From contig JANPWX010000215.1 of the NCBI GenBank assembly GCA_024734555.1, positions 4,035,691 to 4,099,690 on the forward strand: 64,000 bases of DNA, read 5' to 3'. The notes under the pieces were generated by a model. That model was not told the origin of the DNA, did no database searches, and worked only from the letters and a program-made list of their open reading frames with translations. This DNA comes from Trochalopteron elliotii (lineage: Eukaryota; Chordata; Aves; Passeriformes; Leiothrichidae). This document shows positions 1-12,600 of this stretch, piece after piece. Positions within the stretch are counted from its first letter, which is position 1. The number at the start of each line of letters is the position of its first letter. The position numbers and the translations under genes are program-made.

Positions 1-2132
1 AAGCTGTAATTGGACAATTAACTCCAATATGTAAATGGACCAAAACTTATAAAAGTGTGAAAACTCTTGACCAGTCATCCATCTTGGGTCCATCTTGGGT
101 CGAGTCACGGCTGGGCTCTTGTACTACCCAATGTGTATCCTTTAAAGGCCTTTTAACAAATACCTACTTTATTTCTTTAACTTTGTCTAGCCTCTGTTCC
201 AGGTAGCCTCTCTAGGCATCAACAGCATATCCTCATTTGACAGATGTTCCACTACTTAATCATTGTCATGGCTCTTTGCATTGTTCTCTTCAGTATGACC
301 ATCTCTCCCCTGATGTGGAAACCAAGAATTGGACCCAGCACTCCAGATGTGAGCTCACCAGTGCTGAACACAAAGGAAGGATAACCCTCTTCAGCCTGCT
401 GGTAAATGCTCTGCCTACTGTAGCCCAGGGAGCTGCTGACCTTCTTTGCCATAAGGGCATGTTGCCAGCCCCTGTTCAATTTAGGGGTGCATTGCCAGCT
501 CCTGTTCAATTTCTTGTCCACCAAGACCTTTCAGGGCCTTTTCTGCAGAGCTGCCTTCCAGTTGGTCAGTCCCTAGTCTGAAATGGTGCAAGGAGTTCAA
601 GGGCAGGAGTTGCATTTTCCCTTGCTGAATCTCATAAGACTCCTGTTCACCCATTTCTCCAGCCTGTCAAGGTCCTTCTGAATGGCAACACAACCACCCA
701 GCCTATCAACTACTCCCCCCAGTATTACATTATCTGCAGACTTGCTGAGGGTGCTCTTCCCTCATTCAGATCATGAGTGAAGATTTTAACTGTTATGGTC
801 CCCTAGGGTAGACCACAAATGACTGGGCTCCAGCTGGACTGAGCCAGACAGCTCAGCCAGTTTCAATCCACATACACTTTTTTAGTGTCTACTTCAGCAG
901 ACTGTCAACGAGAATGTCATGGGAGTTAGTGTTGATAGCCATGTTGAAATCAAGTCAACCCTATGCACTGCTCATCCACCAAGCTGCACTTCATTTTAGA
1001 AGGCTATTGTGTTGGTCAAGCATAATTTCTGGTTTGTAAATTCATGTCAACTACTCCCCGACACCTTCTTTTCTTCAAAATGTTTGGAATTCCTACGCTT
1101 GAAAGCAAGGAGTGTGGAACTTCTAAGAATCCTACAAAAAGTAGGATTTTTAAAAATCCCAGGCTTCTAGCTATGAAGGTGAGAACCCATTGCCTGTCAG
1201 AACCAGAAATTTCCAGGCTTCCCAGTTCTATCTTTTTGATTTGTGCCTGAAAAAATCAGTTAATTAGTTCTAACAATGCATCTAATATGAAATATTTGCC
1301 CACTGTAATAACCAGAGTGAACAACTAGTCAGTCACTTAGCGTGCCCCAATAGCACGCAGGTTTTGCTCTGATTTTCTTAAATAGGAACTGCATTATTTG
1401 ATCTGGAAAGGAATTTTTAATCCAAAAGGAAGTCCCTTTCTCTTCATCAGTTTCTGGGGTTTTATCCCTCAGTTCTCAACAAGAAGTCAGGCAAGGGGCC
1501 CCTGAATCACTGCCTGTGAGTTTACAATAACCATCTCATTATACAGTATTTGAGAAATCTTCCTTCCTACATTGTTTTTAGAGGGAGTCCACCTAGATAA
1601 AGGCTAAATCCACTCTTAATGTTAAACTGGTATGAAACCACTGCCACCACAAAGAAAAGAAAGATTAACAAACTGTTTAACAAAATATTTATAAATTAAT
1701 GGAATACCTCAATATCACATAACTGCTATATCAATTTAGGCAACAACTGCCTGTATGTAAAATGTGAAGAGCTCTAAAGAGTTAAATTTTAATTTTCACT
1801 CTACTACATAGAATAGAAAGATGGAACATTTTCAGAATTGACCTGCAAATGAAAGAAAAAAAAAATTGTTTATTCCTTATAAAGCCCTTCGAAATTAATC
1901 TCTATTTGACTGTAATATACACAGCTTTTTATAAGGTTCTGTATTCTGAGAGAAGTAAATAAAGATAAATATGGCTAATACAACAATTCCAGTAAACAAG
2001 CTAAAACAAATTGCCTAAGCACATTTTATCCATCATATAACTTTTCTTAAAGACATTTCAAACCACCACACACAAAATTCTTAATTAGAATCAGGAATAT
2101 GCAAACTGACAGTCACAAGGACAAACACATAC
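1..2132 (-). other. CRPPA: CRPPA intron 5 (partial)
   Basis: Non-coding. The left half is an old CR1 fragment (see its own entry). From about 1090 to 2132 the DNA is AT-rich, with no reading frame, RNA gene or repeat that I can support. Confidence 0.8.
240..1085 (-). repeat. CR1 LINE fragment (old, minus strand)
   Basis: The plus strand reads as the antisense of the avian CR1 3' half. Landmarks in order are the 'lists of competing host' type blocks seen in all CR1 copies: GGACCCAGCACTCCAGATGTG near 332, TTGTCCACCAAGACCTT near 514, GACTTGCTGAGGGTGCTCTT near 738, and a terminal stretch near 1010-1070 resembling the 'GTCAAGCATGATTTCC' region. It is 5'-truncated and has lost its 3' tail. Many substitutions and a small internal tandem duplication (462-512) mark it as old. 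It lies in CRPPA intron 5 in the gene's sense orientation. Confidence 0.85.
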
Positions 2133-2178
2133 CCTTAATGATTGATTCAGCTGCATACAGATCCCGCTTATAGGTCAC
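2133..2178 (-). CDS. CRPPA: CRPPA exon 5 (46-nt small exon)
   Basis: This small exon codes VTYKRDLYAAESIIK (15 codons) plus one base (G) of the next codon. The acceptor is CTTGTCTGTCCTTTAG|GTGACC and the donor is TTAAGG|GTATGT. VTYKRDLYAAE corresponds to the K-I-T-x-P-E-D-L region of bacterial IspD, whose Lys contacts substrate. The human protein continues with ERISQEIC, so the hanging G fits a Glu codon. It is far too short to be found as an ORF and rests on splice sites plus family match. The next exon was looked for on the minus strand between 1 and 2132 and not found. Confidence 0.94.
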
Positions 2179-5100
2179 CTAAAGGACAGACAAGCCTCAT
2201 TAGATTTAACACAGCAGGAAGGAATGTAAAACTAATAAAACAACGCCCTGAAGGCAATTCTTTACATTTTAAACACCATAAACAAGTGATATTGTCAATT
2301 TCTTAATTTTGGTAAAATATCACCGTCAATTTATGAGAACAGAGGTTGTAGAAACTACTGCAGACTTGAGAAGACGCCTTTTCCAAACACTTAAATCTGC
2401 TTAGAACTCACTTGAAACCTAAAAGTATTTTCAATCCTTTGAAAAATCATAAAAACATGATAATGCATCTTGTTTTCTACACATCCCTTCTACTCCAATT
2501 TTATTGCAAATAGATTAATTTTTAACAGGACTTGGGATCATAAAAATGACAGCCAGGGCAACACATTGTTATTGCCTTTACTAATATACACGCAACTTTT
2601 CAGTAGTGCAAGACTATTACTGTTAATGAGGTCCAATTAACCAGTGGGAGTCAGTAAGACTACAAGCAGACTGCGTGAGATTTCAGAGAATTAATAAACA
2701 TCAAATTCTTCTGGAAGACATTAATCAGATCAAGTCAGATGAAAAATAAGATACTGAATATTTACTTGGTACTTGCAAAAACACCCTTCATATCTGTCTT
2801 TGTACCCTCATGGTGGCTGACAGTTGCAATAGTAGGCTTTGCAAATAAAATAACATAAAATTAAAGTCAGTATCTACCCAAGACATTAACAGCTTTTTCT
2901 AGCAGTGTCTTCACAATGACAAGCAGCGACTTGAACTGATATGACTCTTAAATATTTCTATCTGTTTTACTGTAAATTCATTTTATGATAAATAAAATTT
3001 TAATGGACTTTCTGAATTTTTTTCTCTAGAGTCTGAATAATTTTTTTCTTTCTTTATGAAATGAACTGAACAGGATTCCAAAAACTTTAGTACTGCAAGG
3101 TAAATCTTAGAGCAGGACACCACTAACAGTATCAGCATCTTAGTCTCCAAGTAAGTGATTGATTTTAACATAAGGATTCTTGTAACCACTTTCCTTTCAA
3201 TCTCATGAATTAAGCTCTGTATTATAGTCAGACACAGATGAATAACATCTCATGATTTCCCCAATGCATTATATTCTTTTAAAATTAAAAACTAACTTAC
3301 TTCCCTACAGTTTGTCCTGCAGGATGAACAGCCAGAGAATGAATCCAACCCTGATAAATTTTAGGAGTCTCACTTTACATACAGACATTTACATTTCTAC
3401 TTACTGTTGGGAAGAATCAATGTCTTGAAATTAGATTTAAGGATAGAGTGACCAACTGAGCGACTGATTTTGCTACAAAGTTTCTTTCTATTCACCAGAT
3501 TCTAGAGGGCCTTTATACTGAACTTTCAGTAAAGTATAACAGATTACAATCTCAAAACCTTTCAAGAAACAAGACTAAAATCTGTTAGAAATGGTGTCAC
3601 ACTCTAACATTTACAGTCTGAGGCGCAAAAGTATTTTTAAACAGTCTGATCTAAAAGAATGGTAGGTGCAGTCTTCAAGAAAACAGAATGGGAGAATTAA
3701 AGGTTAAGAATGAACCTTTAAAAAGTCACTTTGGAAATTCTGAGGCAGATATCAGTAAATGCTTTGTCTTCTAGAGAAATAAATAATCGAAGACCATATC
3801 ACATGCTTCATAAGTAATTCTTTCATAATCTTTGATCCTATAAGATAATCTCAGATACAAGCTCCTGTAAGTTTTGTGGAACTTGCAGAGCTCACAGAAA
3901 AACCCTTCCAGATACTGTCTGTGACCACCCCTTACTAGTCAAGGAGGGAGAATATCTATACATCTCTTTCAATTTGCCTAAGATGCTAAATTCAACTCCC
4001 TGAATGCTCCCTATTATAACATTTGCACAGAGCTTGAGCCCAGAGTTGTCCATGGCATTCTAGATGCACTTGTAATACTAGAACATCTCTTTTCTAATTT
4101 CATATTCTTGTTTCTCTACCCATGGCTGACATATGGTATTTTGCCCACACACAATGGAAACTTCCTATCCTCTGTGATTCCCACACCACATTCAAAGTCG
4201 CTGCCTTCCAAGGACAATCCACTAAATATGACCTATATTTCATTTGTTTCTAAAATCAGTTCCTTATATTTGGCTGTAGTGAAAAGCATACTCTTTGTTT
4301 AAAATATTTGATAAGTAATCCTTGTAAATAGGTTACTTCTGATCAACTATATTTTTACCAATCCTTAAATCTTTTTATTTACAAATCCTAAAGTCTGCAA
4401 ACTTTATCAGACAGCTGTTAAATACCTTAGAGACAATAAGTTTCTGCAGAAACTGGTGAGACATGGTGAGAACTATCTTTCGAAATAAATCAATTATCTA
4501 ATTTTTCATCTATTTAATAAGAACTAGTCATCCTATTTTTAATTAAGATGTCATGTAGTAGCAAGTCAACTTCTGCCAGTTTTATGTTGTATCAGCACTA
4601 CCATCTCTATCAGCCAAGATTATAGTCTTGTAATAAAGACTTGAAGTCAATTTCACAAAATAAGTAAATTCCATGTTGGTTGGCATTAATTACTTTAATC
4701 GCACAACTCTTTATTGATCGAGTTTTGCCTGTAGCAGTGCACTCTTTTGTTTTGTTGATCAATATCAAACTCACAAGCTCCCAATTACTCAAATTCTCAT
4801 TTTTCATGTGACAATAATAATTTTAATTTTTTTCCTCTTGAACATCCAGTGGTCCAAGATTTCCAGAATGTTATTGCTGCAATCCACGATATCACTAGGC
4901 CAAATATTAAAACTCAACACAAATACCCCACAGTTACAGAACATGACAACATGACCTGTTTATAGCAAAGGCAGAGCAGTCTTACTTATTAAGCATCTCT
5001 ACTTTTCTGTATAATGTACAATCTATCGTACTTCTTTAATAAAGCCTCAAAAATAATCAGACGAGTTTGTTTTCCTGTGTGCCTTTTTTTGTTAATTGTC

Positions 5101-6844
5101 AGACTACAAGATTTCATTGTCTAGGAAGATGTTCTTTTAGAAGTTATTCCCTAAAATTACTTCCATGTGATGTTTAAAAGTCTTCAAACTGATTTAGCTT
5201 GATGAATGGTTCAGACTTACAAAATGTACATTGAATGCAAAAATACAGCCCTTTACTGAAGAAATACAATAAAGTTATCATCACACACATACACAAATGT
5301 ACTGCATTTCAGTTTAATGAAGTTTTTCCCGTCTTATACTAAGACATCATACAGATCTTCTTTGTATGGGATAGTTTTGTAGGATTAGAAAATAATCTGT
5401 TGCTTTTTAGAAATAGTAAGGATTTTTTACTCTGTCAACGTTGTCTATAAAGCTGTCTCAATTTTTTTGAAGTGTTATTATACTGATTTTTTTATCTACA
5501 ATACACACACATATTAGAGTACAACAAATACACTCTGTTAGTTGATTTTACACTTCAAGAGAATATTGTCCCAGAATATTTAAGGCAAATTTGCTTCCAA
5601 AGTATCAAACACAGAGAACCTGAAAATGTGGTGTCAATAGAAACTTGCTTTTTTTTTGCCATCCTGATCCCAAATATCTTACAAATAGCTATATAATAAC
5701 TGTCATTAAAATAGAACTTATAAATATTTATAACACCAAAGAAATTTGAATAACTTGGTTGTTTTCACTACAAAGAATGATTTCAATTTTGTAATTTGTT
5801 CCCAAAAAATAAACAATCTCCTGCTTTAACTCCAACAGTGACTTTGAAATGTTACTTTTCCTAATGTACAAGTGCTCAGGTAGAATAATTAGTGTTAATT
5901 CAAGAAGATAATATATAAACACACATAACAGTTTCCCACAGCTTTGAGTCATTTCATGTTATGTAGGTTGTGCACCTCATGCATAAACTGAATTCTTACA
6001 AATATCTGATCTGCTCTTCAAAGATTGAAGGTCCACATAGGATGAAACTAGTTTTTAATACTCAAACTTTAGAAAATGTCAAATGGCTGCAGTCCTTCTG
6101 TTACACATCCTCTGAAACCTCAACTGAAAAACGATGATTTATTTCAGCTCTTATTTATCTGGATCGAATATCTTTTTGCCTTGTGCTGACAAATATGACT
6201 GAAGCCATTGAGAGAACATCAGTTCTTGGCATATGAAAGTTCATTTAGCTCAGCATTAAAAACCTAGCAGAAAATAATAACAATATATTACAAATTACAG
6301 TATTATGACAACTAAGGAAAGACAATTGTGTTTCTGAGAGCTGATTAGTAACAGCAATAGTTCCTAATCATTTTGTGAGCAAGAACCACTTGAAAAAACT
6401 GGCAGTCTTCTGCACTTCATGAAACTGCAGACTGGGCATGACTGTTCTCTTCTTTAATGGTACTGCTCCAAGAAACCTGCCAAACACCTCAGGACAGAGC
6501 GACCAACACTGAGAGCTATTCAAGAACGAGCTTATTGCACTGTAGGCTCTAAATTGAAATGAGTATTTCCTGCAGAAACAATGTAATATTTTACAGATCT
6601 TGTCATTTTTATGCCTTTCACTTTTAATGTCTTTACAAGCCACAGAAGACATCAATGACTTTAAACCACAAAATTAGACAGGGCACAAGATGCAAGAAGG
6701 TACTTTAACGACCTGGCACTAGCATATTTGTGCTGACTGTATGTAAAATATTCACTGTTCTGCACTGCCTTCAGCACAGTGTCTACACATAAATGGGTAT
6801 TCTTGCTACTGCCACACTCTGCACAACACTGTCAACACTAAGAC

Positions 6845-7244
6845 TGTGCTGGGTTGACCTTGGATGGATACCAGGTGCCCACCAAAACTGCTCTGTCATT
6901 CCCCTCTTCAAGTGGATAGCAGAGAGAAAATATAACAAATGGCTCATGAGTCAAGGTATGGGCAGGGAAAGATCACACAAACCAGACTCAACTCAGGGAA
7001 ATTAGTTTAATTTATTACCAATCAAATCATAGTAGGATAATGAGAAATAAAAACAGTTATTAAAACTTCTTCACCCAACCACTCCCTTTTTTACAGGCTC
7101 AACTTTACTGCCAATTTTCCCCACCTCTTCCTCTCCAGTGGCACGTGGGGATAGGAAATGAGGGTTGCAGTCAGTTTATCACACAATGTCTCTGCTGCTC
7201 TTTCATCCATAGGGGGAGGGCTTCGCTTCCCTTCCATTTTCACA
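6845..7244 (-). mobile_element. Degenerate avian LTR-type repeat fragment
   Basis: The segment starts TGTGCTGGGTTGACCTTGG and contains the blocks CCAGGTGCCCACCAAA, GAGAGAAAATATAAC and AATTTATTACCAATCAAATC, which I recognise from memory as a high-copy retroviral LTR-like repeat of birds. AATAAA on the minus strand (complement of 7011-7016) suggests minus orientation, the same as CRPPA. The right end (about 7244) looks truncated and no target-site duplication is visible. No internal coding region is present. Family assignment needs a repeat library. Confidence 0.55.
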
Positions 7245-7399
7245 TGTTATCATTTTCCAAATGTTTATAGGCCTCTTTAAAGTCCAGTGCTACTGCAATG
7301 GGTCCCACATGCTAAAAAGTGAAGAGCCTCAGGATTTTGTTTCATAAACAGTGCTGAAGTGACACTGACACTTCAGCAAGTCTCTTTTAGAACAGGGAT

Positions 7400-8320
7400 G
7401 TGCATAAGTTCAAGTCCAAATGAAACTGGGGACTGGTTAGCAGTGCTATTCCTTGGGGTCTGATACTGGGGAAAATACTGTCTAACATCTTTTTTAACAA
7501 CCTGAGAAAAGGGAAATACTCTCAGAAAACTAGTAGATTAAATGAATGAACAAGTATTGTTGAACGAACAACAAATGAACAAGTATTCATTCAGTATGTT
7601 CAAGGGTCCAACAGTAATTTAGAATGATCCTGAAAGCCTGGAGAGAGATGCTGAGAGAAACTTTGTGTCAATAACAAATGGCTGCAGCATATATACAGCA
7701 TCCTGGGCAGCAGCAGTCCACACTGATGCTGAAATACAGAACACAGCTTTACAGAGAAGGACCTTCTGGACAAGCTGAGCATGAGTCAGCAGTGGGGAGC
7801 AGTGGCAAAAAGGAATCCAACAGGTCTGCATCAGTAAGGAAGTAGTCCTCATTACAGGTAATACTCCCCTGTATTTGGCCCTTCAGAGCACTGTTTTTAG
7901 TTTTGGGCTCCCCAGCATAACACAAAGAGGAACAGGAGGAAGCCAGCAGAGGTCTGCTAAGATGGTGTGAGAGACCTTGGCTTGGCTTGTTCAGCTCAAA
8001 TTACACAAGACAGAAGGTGGTGAAGGGTTAATTAATGGCCATAGTGAAGAATAAATTGGACTTTTCTTGCAGAGCTTTCTGTTGGCCTTTCTTCCTTTCC
8101 CAGTGCAAGAGGCAGTAAGGGAAATATTGATGAAATAATATGAAAAAAGTCCCCATACAAGGTGATATTCATTAAAATTGTTTTCCCCAGAAGAGAGCCT
8201 GTGAAATCTCCCTTCTTGGAGATATTCAAAACTTAGCTGGACAAGGCCCTACACTGTCTAACATAACTAACCTGGTCCCACTTTCAGCAAGGTGTAGGAC
8301 CAGATGAAAACTATTTCATT
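7400..8320 (+). repeat. CR1 LINE fragment (old, plus strand)
   Basis: Sense-strand CR1 3' half with recognisable landmarks: GGGGACTGGTTAGCAGTG near 7428, CAGAGAAGGACCTTCTGGAC near 7752, ATGAGTCAGCAGTG near 7781, TTTGGCCCTTCAGAGCACTG near 7874, GGAGATATTCAAAACTTAGCTGG near 8217 and GTAGGACCAGATGA near 8294. Frames are broken throughout and the octamer tail is gone. It lies antisense to CRPPA in intron 4. Confidence 0.8.
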
Positions 8321-8808
8321 CAGACTTAATTAGTCTATCATTCTAAAGCTACATTTATCTGCTGGACATCAGTAGTATCTACAGATAGCAAAGAACCAGA
8401 TGAACATTATAATGAGCTAAAAGAGAATCACTGGTGTATTTTACTACCCTACACGTAAGTGCCATGCTTTGCAACACGGACAATGAAACCATCAAAAAAT
8501 TATGCAATGTAAATATGCATGACATGATCTGTCCCTCAGAGGACTAAACAGGAAAACAGACCACATAGTGTTTCAGAAAGACTATATGTCCCTGACAAGA
8601 TATCAAAAGAAGATCTGCATGCAACCAATGCACAAGTAAATTTTGCTGTTAAGTTGCACAGGAAACTTGCACTGCAGATTCAGGAAATTGCCTTTCTTTG
8701 TAAGACTTATGGTAATACTATTAGAAATAATGTCCCATTGGAGGAAATTTACTGTCAAAAACAGATGCAGTGATTTGAGCTGCTTCCAGATCCTTCAATG
8801 TGCTAATG

Positions 8809-8838
8809 AATCAAATCAAATCAAATCAAATCAAATCA
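8809..8838. repeat. (TCAAA)n short tandem repeat
   Basis: About five to six perfect copies of the pentamer TCAAA, in CRPPA intron 4. Confidence 0.9.
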
Positions 8839-9469
8839 CCTTTAAAATTGCTTGACACAACAGCTACTAAAAACGAATAATGTCCCACCACCCAAAAAAT
8901 ATGTGATAATTTGAAGTAGAAGAGACATATACTTTGGCACCTGTACACACAGGCTGCTTCATCAGTCATCAGCAACATACCAGATTATCAGACAAGGTAA
9001 ATGATGTTTTAAAAAATTTAAAAGATTATTTGAAGAGGTCTTAAATATTACAGTGTTACTGAATGCAATGAACTACTCTAAAAATCAAATTGTTGATAGC
9101 CAGGTATTTGGCATCACAAAAAAAAAAGTGATGTCCTCATAGGAAAAGTGGACGTAAACAGACAAAAGATATAGAAATAGCAGGAGAAAGCTCATATTAT
9201 AAAATAAAATTCTTAGTTTTGGAGATTACAGATTTATAGTTTTACAGATTCTCAGATCATTCAAATACCTAGATGTTTTTCCTATTTACAGGGAAATGCT
9301 GTCTTCATTGATTATCTCAAGTAACACCTGCCCAAGCTTCTCTATGATAATGAGCTCTAAAAAGAACTCAGACAAAATCAATTCTGAAAAATGATATAGA
9401 AAAGCCTAAATTACAATTGAAAACACACCTGAATTTTTATGGTAATATGCAAATGTTATTAATTTTAAA

Positions 9470-9486
9470 TTATATATATATATATA
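9470..9486. repeat. (TA)n short tandem repeat
   Basis: Roughly eight TA units lying about 24 bp downstream (in gene direction) of the exon 4 donor site of CRPPA. Confidence 0.9.
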
Positions 9487-9510
9487 ACTAGATATTATTA
9501 TTGTCTTTAC

Positions 9511-9615
9511 CTTCCAGAGGTCAGCTGTTCCTTCAACAAGTTTGGCATTTGTTTTACAGTATTTCAGAGCCAGATGCAAACATTCAGTTCCATAATCCAG
9601 GTCATAGTCTGTACA
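9511..9615 (-). CDS. CRPPA: CRPPA exon 4
   Basis: This 105-nt, phase 0-0 exon codes 35 residues starting [12 protein letters not shown] and ending VEGTADLWK. The acceptor is TTTAATTATTTCAG|TGTACA and the donor is TGGAAG|GTAAAG. The human counterpart, from memory, begins CSDYDLEFGTEC and ends VEGSPDLWK, so identity is high and length is identical. It forms the helix and strand before the substrate-binding KVTYKRDL segment. A short (TA)n tract lies about 24 bp inside the downstream intron, close to the donor site. Confidence 0.96.
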
Positions 9616-12600
9616 CTGAAATAATTAAAAAAGAAAAAAATATCCTAAATTAGTCTTAAATACTTCTAAGCAATAACACATTTTCTTTCATTAATTAAAC
9701 CTTACATCTCAACAGTCCTATCCACAGCAATACATCTGTATTAGGCACACAGGTTTAGCATGGATCAGAAATAAAATTGTTCCAAGAAGCTTATGCCAAA
9801 TTGCAGCTATTCAGCGAAGTCCTACAGAAGTAAATAAACACTTCATAAGCACAGATGAATTCAGTTAGGTGCTGCAAGTATATTGCTAAACCTTTACATT
9901 GTTAAATAAATGAAAGAGAAGTTACATGTAAAAAAAATATTCTTGATGGAATTGAGAGAGGCCTCACCAACAGACACCACTGACCTTCCAGTGACAAACC
10001 TTTAGAGTATGGGAACAATTTAATAGATTTAGAAACATGACTATTCAAATGCTGTTTCGGTCATTGCAGCATCAAAAAAGGGATGGTAGTAACTAAGAAC
10101 CTCTGTATTCCTTATGTGATTCCCTCTATCTTTTTCTTCAGTTAGCTGCACAGAAAATAGCAGTCCCATGCTGCCCCATGATCCTTGCAGATATATAGAA
10201 AAAAAAAACAAACCCCAAAACCACGGCACAACAAACAAAGGTTTATCTACCTTTTAGTCATCTAGAAAAGATATTATTCTCTTTATACATCCTTCCCAAG
10301 CAGTTTGGCTACCTATTGATACTAATTATAAGAACTTCATTAATGAAAAACTGAGTAGGGAGAAGAATCTTGTGAGCCAAAACATAGGTAGAAAAGCAGG
10401 TACTGGGAGCTTATTAGTCAGGACTACTTCAAGATGAATTAGCCTAACTAAGATAAGAAAGTTCTACGCTATTTTCATATTGCTAAATTACCAGTCCATC
10501 CAGAAACACAAATTCCATATAATGAGGATAATTTAAGATAGCATCTTTTATTAAAAAAAAAAGGAGGTATTTGAGAAGATCACAGGCTGGCTAGCACACT
10601 ATCCAGTCTCTATTTCAGAGTGAACTGTCAACAATAAATAAGAAAGAACAAGGCAATAATGTGTTCTTACTTTCCCAGAATGGTCCCTTTGCCTCATATA
10701 AAGCTATTATTCTAGCTTCAGAAATCCCTATGATAAAAAGTCTCTGAGGGACACACTGAACCAGAAGTGACTGCCTTAACAGCACTCAGTGAATTACAGA
10801 AATCCTAAATTCACCCAATTATTTTTTGAATAGCAGTATTTTTTTTAGCCACTGCAGCAGGGAGTATCTCATTCATCACTCTTTTCATTGCATCCTGTTA
10901 TTCTGACAGAAAAACCACCTTCTCAACCCTTCAAAATGCTCCACCACATCTCTTCTCACATCTTTCCACAGATAAAGAGATCAATATCTATTCAGTCATC
11001 TCATGTGTGGAAACTACTCAAAAACTTTGATCAACCCTTTTGCCCTCCATTTATCTACACTTACCTATGAATTTTATCATATTATCCTTCTACAAACCTT
11101 CTCAGCCCTCATCTCTTCTACACAGAAAAAAAAATGGGTACCTCCACTTCCTGTTCCCAATTTTTTATGAACAAAATAACTGCACAGGTCTCAGTACAGA
11201 CAGACTATCATGAAACTCCAGTGGTGATTTACTCCAATGAAAACTGGTCATGCACTTGGCCTTGTTTCTTATCTTCTAACAAATCATCTACTCTGGTAAG
11301 TCCTTTCTCTTATCCCAAATCTTTAAGTTTCCTTCAAGAGTCTTCAGTAAAAGCTTCTGTGAAACATGTTATTAATGCACTTAGGTTGCTATCACTTCAA
11401 TCAACCTCAAACAAAATGACAGTGAAGTCCTTAAAGAATGACAATTATCTCTGCAATACATAAGCTTTCCTTTACAAACAATTCCACTGTGTCAAATTCA
11501 ACCATGTGTCTACAAATTCGTGTTTCAAAGATACCATGCTCAGTAATTTCAAGTCCCCTCCAGGATTCGAGAAATCAAAATTGTCAAGCATGTAAAAAAT
11601 TTAGTGGGTTAAAGAAAAACCAAAAGAGAGAACTGCAATACAACCTGCTTTTCTTTTTATTAAGCTCCAGAAGAAGTTTATTAAAACAGATGAAGAAAAT
11701 TTTTAGTTTCTATTCTTTTATAATGTATCAGTGATATTCAAGGAATTCATTGGCATTACAGGTCTGAATTGCAATACTCATACACACAGACATCCTAGAA
11801 AAAAACCATAGCTATCACTTTTATATTACTTAAATCAGCAAATTCTGTCATTTTAGTTTGTCAGCCAAGTCAGAAAAGTACTTGAAATGTTATTGTTCTT
11901 TACAGTTTTTTAGCTTGAGTTACAAAACAAAATGGACACATGAACATAGAGTAACTTAAAATGAGAGGGGTTTCAAAAAACCACTTTGGAGCATTTTCAA
12001 ATTAAGTAGAAATTTAAATAAACAGGATACAAAAAAGGTCAATAAAAAAGATAAAGGAATAGGGAACTCTTTCTCCAAAATATGTAAAAGTGCACTGATC
12101 CCTCAAGTAAAGAAGAACAGAGATAAAGTGCCAGTAAAACCAGAAATGGCCTAGTAACTTTCAATTCCAAATATTTATTACCAAAATGTTTCCTTCTTTC
12201 ATTTTGTTTTTAGGGAAAATTATTTCTGGTAGAACGCAAACTGTTTTCCTTTAATGTGACTAACATACACATTTAAAAAAACATGTACTTTTATTTTTAC
12301 TTCAGAATGGAAGAGAAAATTTCAGAAATAAATTTAGCTGTGAAAGAATTTACTTTGAAATAAAATTAAGTAATGTTTTTAAATATAGGGGTAGTTAACG
12401 TAACTAGGAAAAAACTAAGCAATTCCAACTTTTTAGCAACTTTTTAATCACAAATAATTAGTAGGGAGTGGAGAAGTTCCATTAATGGGCTAAGGCATCT
12501 TGAGAGTATTGCTTGCTTGAAGGGATGAAATATGACACAAAGCAAAGTAATAATTAAAAACATATTTCACTAACACTTGTATATCATGACATTTACCACT

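Larger units (their letters stand above)
2179..9510 (-). other. CRPPA: CRPPA intron 4
   Basis: About 7.3 kb of non-coding DNA. It holds an LTR-like fragment (6845-7244), an old CR1 copy (about 7400-8320), a (TCAAA)n tract and a (TA)n tract. Positions 2179-6840 are AT-rich, with only short chance reading frames and nothing else I can support. Confidence 0.85.

Noticed and set aside
252..524. 90-codon minus-strand frame as a candidate CRPPA exon 6
   Set aside because: It falls in a CR1 fragment and does not match the expected ERISQEIC continuation.
6845..7244. Treating the LTR-like fragment as a second intact solo LTR
   Set aside because: Although TGTG...CACA ends can be drawn, the flanks (AAGAC and TGTTA) do not match and the right part appears truncated.
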